The notes under the pieces are model-generated. The model made no database searches, was not told where the DNA came from, and saw only the letters and a program-made list of their open reading frames with translations. The position numbers and the translations under genes were made by a program. This document shows, piece after piece, positions 45,239-53,884 of a stretch of 64,000 bases of DNA (the first letter of the stretch is position 1; each line of letters opens with the position of its first letter). The stretch lies in contig JAHBWW010000003.1 of assembly GCA_019636795.1 (NCBI GenBank), positions 124,001 through 188,000 of the forward strand, read 5' to 3'. This DNA is from Phycisphaeraceae bacterium (GTDB lineage Bacteria; Planctomycetota; Phycisphaerae; Phycisphaerales; UBA1924).

Positions 45239-47677
45239 ATGGACACCGGATGCCAACTCGACGCCAACGCCATTCGTGACGACGTTCGGCTACTCGCCCG
45301 GCTCGCCAACGGCGCGTCCGGCAAACTGGTTGCCACGGGGTTCGGAGAAGACCCTTGCGGGTCCGCTCCGTTGATGCCCAAGGTGATTCACGGCTCCCCT
45401 TCCGACCCTGACACCTTCGCCGATGCGATGGTGTCACTGGGCGCGGAGCGTCATCGGAATGTGTACCTGTCTCTGGCCGTATTCACGCCCGATCTACGCG
45501 ACGGCTTGAAGGGCGGAGAGGCCGAAGTCATTTCCGTCCTGGGCGTGGTGGCGGAGTTCGATTCCAAGAATGATCCGCACGCGGGAGAGTGGGCTACTCG
45601 GCTCCCGATGCCGCCGACGATGGTACTCGAAACCAGTACCCTCCCGGCCCCATCGGTCCAATGCCGCTACCTGTTCACGCGGCCCATCGAACCGGCCCAG
45701 GCGAAGCGAATCGCGGTCATGTTGACAGAGGCCACGGGAGCCGATCCCGTGTGCAAAGACTTCTGCCACGTCTGGCGGCCTGTCGGCGGCCTGAATCATC
45801 CGAACCGCCGCAAGGTACAAGCGGGCCGTCCCCTTGAACCCCAGGCCGTCAAGGTGATTGTCCCGTTCGCGGATGATCGTCTGATTGATCCCGACGAACT
45901 GGAGCGGAAGTTGTCGGTGATCGCGCCGAAGGCGAAGGTGAACGCTTCGGCTCCGTCCGAATCCATCGACATTGCCACCAATGCCCCGCGTCTGAATCAC
46001 GTTGACGAACTGGGGCAGGGTGTTTCCGATCAGGTGAAGGTCTACATCGTCAATGGCGAGAATCCCCAGGAACCGGGACACTTCCCTTCCCGTTCGGAGA
46101 TGCTGTTCTGGGTTTGCTGCGAGTTGATCCGGTCGGGGGTTTCGCACCCGGTCATCTACTCGGTCATCACCGATCCGAAGTTCAAGGTGTCGGAGTCGGT
46201 GTTGGAGAAGGGATCGGGAGCGGAACGCTACGCCCTCCGTCAAATCCGCCGAGCGGAAGATGAAGCCATTGACCCGATGCTCCGCGAAATGAATGACCGG
46301 CACGCCGTCATCGGGAGCCTGGGCGGGAAGTGTCGCGTCATGGAGGAAGTGTTTGACGAAACGCTCCATCGTCATCGGGTGGAGTTCAGCACCTTCCCCG
46401 ACCTTCGGAACCGCTACCTGAATCGAACCGTGGTCCTGGGCCAGAAGAAGGACAAGAAGGGGAACGTGGTCGGTGATATCGAAATGCCCGCCGGTGAATG
46501 GTGGCTCCGGCACCCGAACCGACGCGAATACGCGGGCATCATCTACGCACCGGGCCGCGTGGTGGAGGGTTCGTACAACCTCTGGCAGTCATTCGGAGTT
46601 GTCCCGAAGCCGGGTTCGTGGGTTCGCATGGCTACGCACCTGCGGGACAACGTGTGTGCGGGGAACGCGGACCACTCCCGCTACGTCCTGGGCTGGCTCG
46701 CCACGATGGTCCAGAAGCCCGGCGAGCCTGGGCACACGGCCATTGTCATGCGGGGCGGTCAGGGTACCGGGAAGTCCATCGTCGGACACAACCTCCGCCG
46801 CATCATGGGCCGACACGGTATCTCAATCTCCAACCCAACCCACTTGGTGGGCAACTTCAACGCCCACCTCCGGGACTGTTCGTTCGTCTTCGCGGATGAA
46901 GCCTTCTACGCCGGTGATCCCCGCCACGCTCGCATCTTGAAGACCTTGGTGACGGAGCCGGTGTTGATGATCGAACAGAAGGGCGTGGACGCTTCGCCGT
47001 CACCGAACTGTGTTCACCTGCTCATGGCCTCCAATGAGAAGTGGGTAGTCCCGGCGGAGGCCGACGACCGCCGCTATTTCGTGTTGGACGTGTCCGACGC
47101 CCGCGCGAATGACCACGCCTACTTCAAGGCCATTCAGGAAGAGATGGACCACGGCGGCCTTGAAGCCATGCTCCATGATCTCTTGGCCCTTGATCTCTCC
47201 GGCTTCAATGTGCGGGCCAAGCCTGACACGGCGGCCCTGCGGGATCAGAAGTTGCGGAGCCTCCCGCCAGAGGATGAATGGTTGCTGTCCATGCTGGAGG
47301 ACGGGGCCTTGCCCGCGTCGGCTCTGGCCGTGGGGCAGAGTCGGGAGGTGTATTCGTCCGACCGGGACACCTACCCCACCACGTCCTTCGGCCTCTACAC
47401 GCTCGCCCGCCGATCCGTTCCCCGGCTCCGGGACTGGAGTGACAAGCGGTTGGGGGCGGCGCTGGCGGCCTGGGGTTGCACACGCCGCCGGTGGGATCAT
47501 GCCCGAGGGTGGACCTTCCCTCCCCTGGGCGAGTTGCGGGCGGCCTGGGATGCGAAGTACGGGCCGCATGAGTGGCCGGAAGGTACCGGGCCGGACTGGG
47601 CGGCCCCGGTCACTGACTCATGGGGCGAGCCTGACCCATCCGCCCAGGGGGAAGAGTCAGGAGAACGTCCATTCTGA
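45239..47677 (+). CDS. Primase-helicase replication protein (DUF5906/NrS-1-type)
   Basis: 812 residues. N-terminal primase-polymerase-like domain: VISVLGVVAEFDSKNDPHAG (acidic residues of the active site) and VQCRYLFTRPIEPAQAKRIA, FCHVWRPVGGLNHPNRRKVQ, similar to RepB/AEP primases. C-terminal SF3/DUF5906-type ATPase: TAIVMRGGQGTGKSIVGHNL (Walker A), RDCSFVFADEAFYAGDPRHA (Walker B DEA), CVHLLMASNEKWVVPAEADD, DRRYFVLDVSD. This combination replicates phages such as NrS-1 and many satellites autonomously from their own origin. The probable origin lies just downstream. Start ATG 45239 follows the excisionase stop by one base. Confidence 0.88.
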   Translation: MDTGCQLDANAIRDDVRLLARLANGASGKLVATGFGEDPCGSAPLMPKVIHGSPSDPDTFADAMVSLGAERHRNVYLSLAVFTPDLRDGLKGGEAEVISVLGVVAEFDSKNDPHAGEWATRLPMPPTMVLETSTLPAPSVQCRYLFTRPIEPAQAKRIAVMLTEATGADPVCKDFCHVWRPVGGLNHPNRRKVQAGRPLEPQAVKVIVPFADDRLIDPDELERKLSVIAPKAKVNASAPSESIDIATNAPRLNHVDELGQGVSDQVKVYIVNGENPQEPGHFPSRSEMLFWVCCELIRSGVSHPVIYSVITDPKFKVSESVLEKGSGAERYALRQIRRAEDEAIDPMLREMNDRHAVIGSLGGKCRVMEEVFDETLHRHRVEFSTFPDLRNRYLNRTVVLGQKKDKKGNVVGDIEMPAGEWWLRHPNRREYAGIIYAPGRVVEGSYNLWQSFGVVPKPGSWVRMATHLRDNVCAGNADHSRYVLGWLATMVQKPGEPGHTAIVMRGGQGTGKSIVGHNLRRIMGRHGISISNPTHLVGNFNAHLRDCSFVFADEAFYAGDPRHARILKTLVTEPVLMIEQKGVDASPSPNCVHLLMASNEKWVVPAEADDRRYFVLDVSDARANDHAYFKAIQEEMDHGGLEAMLHDLLALDLSGFNVRAKPDTAALRDQKLRSLPPEDEWLLSMLEDGALPASALAVGQSREVYSSDRDTYPTTSFGLYTLARRSVPRLRDWSDKRLGAALAAWGCTRRRWDHARGWTFPPLGELRAAWDAKYGPHEWPEGTGPDWAAPVTDSWGEPDPSAQGEESGERPF

Positions 47678-47707
47678 TACACGCGACTACATACCGATAC
47701 GGAGAAC

Positions 47708-47841
47708 CTGACTCTTCTGACGCTTCTGACGCATTCGGAGCGAAGTCGGGAATCCTGGCGCACTTCACACCCTGGGTAGTCGGCGCACTCTCTGGACATT
47801 CTGATTCTCTTTATAAGAGTCAGAAGAGTCAGAAGAGTCAG
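47708..47841. other. Inverted repeat pair, candidate replication origin
   Basis: Left arm 47708-47732 (CTGACTCTTCTGACGCTTCT ...) and right arm 47817-47841 (GAGTCAGAAGAGTCAGAAGA ...) are inverse complements over 25 bases with two mismatches; each arm itself is a direct repeat of about 9 bases (GAGTCAGAA). The 84 bases between include an AT-rich stretch (TTCTCTTTATAAG). They follow directly on the replicase gene, the usual place of an iteron-type origin. In the rest of the gap 47678-48346 I find only the CCTTACCAACG pair at 48059 and 48080. Confidence 0.5.
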
Positions 47842-48058
47842 TCTTCCAATGCTCTACATGCCGCACCCCTACGGCTCCATGCTGAATCGCATGACCCATC
47901 CCCTGACGCATCTGGGCGATGGGTCATGGAGCATGGAGCGGGGTCCGAGGATTCACCCCGCGCGTCGCCCGCGCCGCCCGATAACCCCTTGCGCGCCCGT
48001 ATCGGACCTTTCCCGCGTTATCGGGCGTCCGCCCCAGGCTCCCCGGCCCGCCGACCGG

Positions 48059-48090
48059 CCTTACCAACGCGCTCCGAATCCTTACCAACG
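48059..48090. repeat. Direct repeat CCTTACCAACG, two copies
   Basis: Copies at 48059-48069 and 48080-48090, 21 bp apart. Nine of the bases (CCTTACCAA) equal the half-site of the palindrome before the integrase gene and, on the other strand, the motif at the left end; so one DNA-binding protein of the element may bind in all three places. Confidence 0.5.
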
Positions 48091-48346
48091 GGCCTCCGTC
48101 CCATAGGAACCCCGCTCCCGTGGTCCCAGGGCCGTATCCCTGCAACCTACTTGGTCCCCGGCCTCCGCCGCACCCATCGTTACCGGACCCTGACCTGTCA
48201 ACCTGGAGAAGGTGTGACGGCTGTAGGGGTTGTAGGGCCTGGGAGGGGGTGTCCCATAAAAGCGCAGATTCTCGGACGCGGGGACCCATCCGCCCCCATA
48301 TTCCCGGCCCAAACCCGCATCGCAGTTTGTTAGGTGTTTACTAGAT

Positions 48347-49006
48347 ATGAGTACGAACCCCCCAACCCCCGATCCCAACGGCCTCCCGCTCGCCCCGACG
48401 CGCGGTTCACCTGTCAGCGCCGCCATGTTTGACCGGCTCATGGAGGCCGCCAGCAAGGGCGGATGGGCCGCCGTCTACACCACGTTCGCCCAGGGTGAAA
48501 CCACCACCGAAGCGAAGCCCTACGCCGTGTACGAACGCCCCGCGCGTCGGCGCACGCTCGCGGCCTTCCTTGACAAGCGCCCGGACCTTCGCGCGTTGCT
48601 TGACAACGCGGCCCAGGAACGCCGGGACCGCTTGCTGTCCGCTTTGGAAGATGAAGTGGAGCGCATCGCGCTTGGACCGGGCGACGTGACCCAGGATTTC
48701 GACGCGAAGACGGGAGCCTTGACGCGGACCCGCGTTGATCGTCGGAACAAACTTCACGCGCTGTTGAAGTTGCTGGGTTCGCATGACCCCGACACCTACG
48801 CGGATCGGAAGCGCCTTGACGTGGCCGGACAGGTGAACCACGCGCACGCCCACCTCACCGTGAACGCTCCCTCCGGGTACGTCATCAATGTTGAGGCTCT
48901 GGAGGCGCTGGAGCCGGAGGAACGCACCACGCTTATGCGATTGATCGTCAAGATGGAAGAGTCCCGACGCGAACCGCCCGCGCTCCCGCCTGGAGGCCAA
49001 GCATGA
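48347..49006 (+). CDS. Small terminase subunit-like protein
   Basis: 219 residues. The central region RDRLLSALEDEVERIALGPG and TRTRVDRRNKLHALLKLLGS, then DPDTYADRKRLDVAGQVNHA has the order of small terminase subunits of tailed phages: a DNA-binding helical segment, an R-x-D-xx-K motif, a PxxYxDRxx box. The flanks are Pro-rich. In satellites the small terminase redirects packaging of a helper phage to the satellite genome; no large terminase gene is nearby, which fits. The next gene overlaps by 4 bases (ATGA). The call is by motif, not by search. Confidence 0.55.
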   Translation: MSTNPPTPDPNGLPLAPTRGSPVSAAMFDRLMEAASKGGWAAVYTTFAQGETTTEAKPYAVYERPARRRTLAAFLDKRPDLRALLDNAAQERRDRLLSALEDEVERIALGPGDVTQDFDAKTGALTRTRVDRRNKLHALLKLLGSHDPDTYADRKRLDVAGQVNHAHAHLTVNAPSGYVINVEALEALEPEERTTLMRLIVKMEESRREPPALPPGGQA

Positions 49007-49248
49007 ACGCCGCACACACCTACCGCCAGCGCGTGAACTTCCTGGGCCTGAAGGCGAAGACTCTCGGCTTGACCGCCCAGGAAGAGGCCGAACTTGAACG
49101 GCTCCAGAGTATCCGCATTCACGAAACGCCGTGGGCCGTCATCGTCGCGCCGATCCCGCTTGACGTAGACGGCTGGAAGGCCGCCGTTCAACGGAGCCGG
49201 GGAGCGCCGCGCACGTTGCTGGCGGACAATGAACATAAGAATACATAA
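49003..49248 (+). CDS. Small protein of unknown function in the element
   Basis: 81 residues, overlapping the terminase-like gene by 4 bases, hence translationally coupled. Amphipathic: NFLGLKAKTLGLTAQEEAEL, ERLQSIRIHETPWAVIVAPI. No family recognised. Confidence 0.6.
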   Translation: MNAAHTYRQRVNFLGLKAKTLGLTAQEEAELERLQSIRIHETPWAVIVAPIPLDVDGWKAAVQRSRGAPRTLLADNEHKNT

Positions 49249-49278
49249 GAATACAAAGCGTTACATAACTCTGTGTCA

Positions 49279-49307
49279 TTGCCCGATCCGACACCGAAGC
49301 GTAAACT
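49279..49307 (+). promoter_or_regulatory. Predicted promoter of the second gene group
   Basis: TTGCCC (49279-49284), 17 bases, TAAACT (49302-49307). The 14-mer GAAGCGTAAACTAT at 49296-49309 is identical to the one at 44721. A short transcript leader then leads to the gene at 49316. Confidence 0.5.
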
Positions 49308-49315
49308 ATATCAGG

Positions 49316-49777
49316 ATGCAAAGTAGTAACACACTCACACCCGAAGCGTGTATGGTCGCGGACGCGATGGAACCCCGCGTGGCCGCCGCGATCATCGACG
49401 CGATCCGCACGGCGCATGCCCAGGGCGTCGGGCGTCCGACTCCGGCGCATTGCATCGACGCGGCCAAGCGTCATCGGGCGAAGGCCCGGCTTGTGTGCGC
49501 CGCGAACGGTTGGCTTCGGTGCGAACACTGCCACACCTGGATTGATGCGGCGGGGTGCGAAGACGCGGAATCCGACTGTCCGCACGTTGGCGAAGCCGAC
49601 AGCGCCGACGTGTACCGCGCCTTGATGCTCCGGGTTGCTGTCGGCGCTCCGATGAACTGCTCACACTCCATGCCCCGCGCCGTCGCGGAGCGAATGAAGA
49701 CCGCGACGGCCTCACGATCTCCGGGGCCGTCGCAGAGTCCCGCCACGTCACCGAAAGGTGGCGCACCGGCGGTTTAG
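49316..49777 (+). CDS. Cysteine-rich small protein of the element
   Basis: About 153 residues if started at ATG 49316, 9 bases after the predicted -10 element, a leaderless-like position; a later Met (MVADAMEPRV) is the alternative. A Cys/His cluster CEHCHTWIDAAGCEDAESDC plus PH resembles a zinc knuckle. The C-terminus is Ser/Pro-rich. Unknown function. Confidence 0.45.
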   Translation: MQSSNTLTPEACMVADAMEPRVAAAIIDAIRTAHAQGVGRPTPAHCIDAAKRHRAKARLVCAANGWLRCEHCHTWIDAAGCEDAESDCPHVGEADSADVYRALMLRVAVGAPMNCSHSMPRAVAERMKTATASRSPGPSQSPATSPKGGAPAV

Positions 49778-49969
49778 CGCGGCGGCATCCCCGCGCGATC
49801 CCTCCGGCGCTCATTGGCGTGGGCCGCCGGAGTTTCAGACGTTCACCGGGCCGCCGTCGAAAGGCGACCGACCCGGTTTCGACCCGGCTTGTTGTCGGGT
49901 CCGCTCACTCGCCGGGGTTTCGTACTGGCCCCCGGCGGGTTTCGCAAAGCCGAGTTCGGATACCCAATC

Positions 49970-50719
49970 ATGGAACCAAACACCCCGCCACCGATCAACA
50001 CCGACATTCCGGTATCGGTTCACGTTGACAATCTCGCGCCGATGCGGGACGCCTTCATCCTGGGCGTTGACACCCAGGGCCAACCGATCATCGACGATGC
50101 GTTCAACAAAGCCTGGGCGTCGATGGAAACCCTCTACACCAAGTCCGCCGCGCTGTCGGAAGCGGATCGGGCGTTGAAGGCCACGCGCATCGACTCCGCC
50201 CAGGAACGCCGACTCCGCGCCGGAGCGGACAAGGCGCTGTCCGACGCTCGCCAGACGGTGGCAACGGCGATGGAGTCCATCGCCAAGCATCGGGCGAAGG
50301 CGGAGGATGAAATCTCCGCCGCGCTCCAACTCCCGGAGCATCGGTCATCGGTGGTTCACTCCATGCGGGCCGACTCCATCCGTCGCGTGTTGCACACCAT
50401 GCCGAAGACGGCTCGCCTTGACGCGCTCCGCGCCGCGATCAATGAAGGGGACGTGGAAGCCGTGGCCTCTGTCCTGTCCGCCTCCCCGCTCGCGTCGGGC
50501 TTGTCCCGTGGCGACTTGGAAGGCTTGCGGATGGACGCGGAGCGGAAGTTCGCGCCCCAGGCCGCCAACCGCCGGGATGCGTTGATCCGCCTGGGTGAAA
50601 CGCTCGCCCGCGCTGGCGATGCCACCGAACGCACCTGGGGCCGACTTGTGGGCCGGGGTTCCGATCCCCACGCCCGCGCGGAGGCCGCATTGCGGAACCT
50701 GGAAGGGAGCGCGGTCTAA
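49970..50719 (+). CDS. Helical protein of unknown function, element structural-type region
   Basis: 249 residues, starting MEPNTPPPINTDIPVSVHVD. Strongly helical with heptads (ALSDARQTVATAMESIAKHR, AKAEDEISAALQLPEHRSSV). No Cys, no hydrophobic helix. It is linked to the next gene by a stop/start overlap of one base (TAATG). Its place directly before the scaffold-like gene suggests a role in particle formation, but this is only positional. Confidence 0.55.
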   Translation: MEPNTPPPINTDIPVSVHVDNLAPMRDAFILGVDTQGQPIIDDAFNKAWASMETLYTKSAALSEADRALKATRIDSAQERRLRAGADKALSDARQTVATAMESIAKHRAKAEDEISAALQLPEHRSSVVHSMRADSIRRVLHTMPKTARLDALRAAINEGDVEAVASVLSASPLASGLSRGDLEGLRMDAERKFAPQAANRRDALIRLGETLARAGDATERTWGRLVGRGSDPHARAEAALRNLEGSAV

Positions 50720-51330
50720 TGGCGGACACCGACCCCAACGCCGCGCCGCCGGTCGATGAACTGGCCCAACTCCGCGAGTTCGCGGGAAGCGTCCGCAAGG
50801 CGCTGGCCCTGGGCGACGATGCGGACCCCGCGTCCGTCCTGTCCGCCCTGGGCAACGTGTCCAAGGAACTGTCCGAAACCAAGGCCCGCGCCGAATCCAT
50901 CCAATCGGCATGGGCGTCGGAGAAGGTGTCGGGGGCGATCCGCTCCGCGCTGGAGGCTTCGGGCGTCAAGCCGGAGTTCATGGAAGACGCGATGCTCCGC
51001 GCTACCCCACTCTTCACCGTCAACGAACGGGGCGAAGTCGTGACCAAGGCCGACGCGAAAGACACGATTCCGGGCCAAGCGCCCGCCGCGTGGATTCATG
51101 GCGAGTTGATGGCCCAGGTGAAGGGGCGGTACTGGCCTACGTCTGTCGGCGCTGGCGCACGCGGCGCGGGATTCCTCAACACCGACGCTTCCGGCGCGGA
51201 TGCCATGTTTGATCCGCGCTCCCCGTCGCATTCGTTCACTGCCCAACTCCAATATGAAGCGAAGTTCGGGAGCGTGGCCGCCGACCACGCCCGCGCAAAG
51301 TACCGCCACCGTGGAAAGGGGTTCGTATGA
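50719..51330 (+). CDS. Phage scaffold-like protein
   Basis: 203 residues. An N-terminal coiled coil (ELAQLREFAGSVRKALALGD, NVSKELSETKARAESIQSAW) is followed by SGAIRSALEASGVKPEFMED, LFTVNERGEVVTKADAKDTI and PAAWIHGELMAQVKGRYWPT, close in layout to the small scaffolding proteins of tailed phages (helical start, then an AIRxAxxxAGVxPEAxxD segment and the ending tail). Satellite genomes such as SaPIs encode scaffold-like proteins that force smaller capsids. Overlaps the genes on both sides by 1 and 4 bases. The identification is by pattern only. Confidence 0.5.
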   Translation: MADTDPNAAPPVDELAQLREFAGSVRKALALGDDADPASVLSALGNVSKELSETKARAESIQSAWASEKVSGAIRSALEASGVKPEFMEDAMLRATPLFTVNERGEVVTKADAKDTIPGQAPAAWIHGELMAQVKGRYWPTSVGAGARGAGFLNTDASGADAMFDPRSPSHSFTAQLQYEAKFGSVAADHARAKYRHRGKGFV

Positions 51331-51719
51331 CCAATCAACTCTGGGACGCCCGCGCGTCCGCCGTTCTCTCCGCCGTGCGCCGGGAAGTCGCCCGCCGCGC
51401 CGTCAAGTCCGTTCGCACCCAGGTGGAGGCCGCCGAAGGCGACTGGGCGGACCACGCCGCGAGCGTCAAGGCCGCCGTCCTGGGCTTCCTCGCGCTGGCG
51501 GAGTGTCACCACGTCATCCTTTACGCCGCGTCCTACGAATGCGCCCCAGGTGTCTACTCCGAACCCGCCGACGTGGGCTTCCCCCGCGCCGTTCGTCGGG
51601 CCGTCCGGCGCATCGGCCCGATGCTCCCGGCCCAGGCCGCCATGCGCGGCCTGGACACCGTGGCCGCCTCCCTGGGCGAAGCGTCGCCCGTGGTCCAACG
51701 GATGCGGGCGAACGGGTAG
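51327..51719 (+). CDS. Small protein of unknown function after the scaffold-like gene
   Basis: 130 residues, 4-base overlap with the previous gene. VLSAVRREVARRAVKSVRTQ, AAVLGFLALAECHHVILYAA, DVGFPRAVRRAVRRIGPMLP. Ala/Arg-rich and helical; nothing is recognised. Confidence 0.55.
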   Translation: MTNQLWDARASAVLSAVRREVARRAVKSVRTQVEAAEGDWADHAASVKAAVLGFLALAECHHVILYAASYECAPGVYSEPADVGFPRAVRRAVRRIGPMLPAQAAMRGLDTVAASLGEASPVVQRMRANG

Positions 51720-51786
51720 GGGCCACACGCGGCAACCGATTCGGCTACACTCGTCCCACGAACCGCCTTCCCGCCCTTCAACGGGG

Positions 51787-51829
51787 TTGACAGGCCCGTT
51801 AGGGCATCGTACAGTACCGCCTGTAGCGG
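51787..51829 (+). promoter_or_regulatory. Promoter and palindrome before the restriction-modification genes
   Basis: TTGACA (51787-51792), 17 bases, TACAGT (51810-51815): a near-consensus sigma-70 type promoter, better than any other in the element. An inverted repeat ACCGC CTGTA GCGGT (51815-51829) covers the expected transcription start and may be an operator for autoregulation by the methyltransferase or a controller. Confidence 0.6.
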
Positions 51830-51892
51830 TCTGTCCTGGGACGTGGGCGACTAGTGGTGCCTATCATGGCGCACCGACCGATGAGGTAAGCC

Positions 51893-53071
51893 GTGGCTGG
51901 AACCATCCCGTTTACCGCGATTGACCTGTTCGCCGGAGCGGGCGGACTGGCGGAGGGCTTTCGACAGGCCGGGTTCCAATGCCTCGTCGCCAACGATTTC
52001 GACCAATCCGCCGGTGAGACTTTCAGCGCGGCCTTCCCCGAAGCGAAGTTCATCCCTGGGCCGATTCAGGACATCAGCAATGCGAAGATGCTGGAGTTCG
52101 CCGGGCTGAAGCGCGGGGAACTGGACGTACTGGTTGGCGGGCCGCCGTGCCAAGCCTTCAGCGTCTACAACCATCAGCGCGGGATGCACGATGAACGATC
52201 TGGCATGTTCCGTGAGTACCTGCGCATCGTCAAAGGGCTGTTGCCCCGCGCCGTTGTCATGGAGAACGTGACGGGTATCACCAGCATTGAAGAGGGCCGC
52301 GCAGTTGAAGAAATCCACTCCGCGTTGAAGGACCTGGGCTACACCGTCGAGCATCGGATTCTGAAGGCTGAAGAGTACGGAGTCCCGCAAGAGCGCCGCC
52401 GCATCTTCTTTGTCGGTGTCCGGGACGGGGACGCGATTCAGTGGCCCCAGCCGACGCACTACGGGAAGGATGCCAGTTCCCTCTTCGGTGAACCTGGGCG
52501 AGAACCGTTTGTGACAGTGTGGGACGCAATCAGTGACCTACCGAAGTTGTCGATTGAGGAAGGCGAAGAAGTCTGCGACTACGGCTCACCCGCGAAGTCG
52601 GACTATCAGCGCGTCATGCGCCGGTACTCCCGCAAGTTGTATAACCACGTTGCGCCGTATCTCGCGCCGATCAACATACAACGTCTGAAGCACATCCCTC
52701 CGGGCGGAAGTTGGCGCGATATCCCGCGCAACCTGCTACCGGCGGGCATGAAGGCCGCTCGCCGTAGCGACCACACCAAACGCTACGGTCGGCTGGAGAA
52801 GACCGGCCTTGCATCGACCATTCTAACCAAATGCGATTTGCACTGGGGGGCGTTCATTCATCCAACACAGGAGCGCACGCTTACGGTTCGTGAAGCGGCG
52901 CGCTGTCAGTCGTTCCCTGATCGGTTCCGTTTCAACGGCTCGCGGGTCGATCAGTTCCGGCAAGTTGGAAACGCTGTTCCTCCGTTGCTCGCCCGCGCCG
53001 TTGCGCAGTCGGTCGCGGAAATGTTGAAGGAACCCGCGACCGAGAAGGGCACGGTAGAACTTGTCTCGTGA
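51893..53071 (+). CDS. C5-cytosine DNA methyltransferase
   Basis: 392 residues with all family motifs in order: I FTAIDLFAGAGGLAEGF, IV GGPPCQAFSVYNHQRG (catalytic Cys of PPCQ), VI VVMENVTGI, VIII EEYGVPQERRRIFFVG, IX (TLTVREAARCQSFPDRF), X FRQVGNAVPPLLARAVA. It transfers a methyl group to C5 of cytosine in a target site. GTG start with GAGGTAAG just upstream. The stop overlaps the next gene by 11 bases, as in a restriction-modification operon. Confidence 0.95.
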   Translation: MAGTIPFTAIDLFAGAGGLAEGFRQAGFQCLVANDFDQSAGETFSAAFPEAKFIPGPIQDISNAKMLEFAGLKRGELDVLVGGPPCQAFSVYNHQRGMHDERSGMFREYLRIVKGLLPRAVVMENVTGITSIEEGRAVEEIHSALKDLGYTVEHRILKAEEYGVPQERRRIFFVGVRDGDAIQWPQPTHYGKDASSLFGEPGREPFVTVWDAISDLPKLSIEEGEEVCDYGSPAKSDYQRVMRRYSRKLYNHVAPYLAPINIQRLKHIPPGGSWRDIPRNLLPAGMKAARRSDHTKRYGRLEKTGLASTILTKCDLHWGAFIHPTQERTLTVREAARCQSFPDRFRFNGSRVDQFRQVGNAVPPLLARAVAQSVAEMLKEPATEKGTVELVS

Positions 53072-53873
53072 CCCGCTCACGATCATCGCCGAAGTTCTCG
53101 GTGAACCAGCGGACCAAATGCGAAACCCAGTAAACGCTGGGTATCAGTGCCCCTTCATCAACTCGGTTTGCACCAAGCGAAGTCAAAGGATGCAGGGTTC
53201 GTACCCGGTGTGCAGCATCTACCGGAAGACGATCCAGCATTGCGTTTGTCCGAAGCGGTTCTATCAGGCGGACTTGGTGGCGGACGTGCTGGCGCATTGC
53301 TGGGCGGGCACGCCCCCAACAGCGCCGCAAGTCGCCTACGAAGTCCAAATGAAGGGCTTCGGGATGGTGGACTTGGTGATTGCGGATATCGACGCGACGA
53401 ACACCGTCCGTTCATTCGTTAGTGTGGAGTTGCAGGCGGTTGATATCACGGGGAGCGTCGAACCCGCGTATCAAGCGCTGTTGGGCAACGCGCAGGTAGA
53501 GGGAAAGATCAGTTACGGCCTCAACTGGGCCAACGTCCGCAAGCGGTACGTTTCGCAACTGATATCGAAGGGCTTCTATCACCACCACTGGGGGAGCAAG
53601 ATCGTTTCCGTCCTACAGGAACCGCTATACGCCCAGTTCCGCCACTATATCCCGTTCGATGAACTGGACCCGAAGGCGGGCACGAGCAATGTTGTATTCA
53701 TGCTGTACGATTTCCAAGATGATCCCGACCGGGGAGCGCCGCATCGGCGTTTGACGTTCACACGCGCCATCGGCACAAGTCACAACAGCCTAATGACGGG
53801 CGCGCTGTATCGCACGCCTCCCGATCGCGCCGTCTTCTGCCAACGAATCTTGGAGCGATTGAACGGGGCCTGA
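53061..53873 (+). CDS. NotI-like type II restriction endonuclease
   Basis: 270 residues. The N-terminus CPFINSVCTKRSQRMQGSYP, VCSIYRKTIQHCVCPKRFYQ has the Cys-rich metal-binding knuckle of NotI-family nucleases (four Cys binding iron in NotI). A PD-(D/E)xK-like centre is visible as GMVDLVIADID and SFVSVELQAVDITGSVEPA (Asp, then Glu-x-Gln). It overlaps the methyltransferase gene by 11 bases with a TTG start; an internal Met (MRNPVNAGYQ) is the alternative. NotI recognises an 8-bp site; the specificity here is unknown. Family call is by motif recall. Confidence 0.75.
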   Translation: MSRDPLTIIAEVLGEPADQMRNPVNAGYQCPFINSVCTKRSQRMQGSYPVCSIYRKTIQHCVCPKRFYQADLVADVLAHCWAGTPPTAPQVAYEVQMKGFGMVDLVIADIDATNTVRSFVSVELQAVDITGSVEPAYQALLGNAQVEGKISYGLNWANVRKRYVSQLISKGFYHHHWGSKIVSVLQEPLYAQFRHYIPFDELDPKAGTSNVVFMLYDFQDDPDRGAPHRRLTFTRAIGTSHNSLMTGALYRTPPDRAVFCQRILERLNGA

Positions 53874-53884
53874 TCCCGCACTCG

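Noticed and set aside
47849-48106. An 85-residue plus-strand frame in the gap after the replicase
   Set aside because: Pro/Arg-rich, no ribosome binding site, overlaps repeats; typical chance frame in GC-rich DNA.
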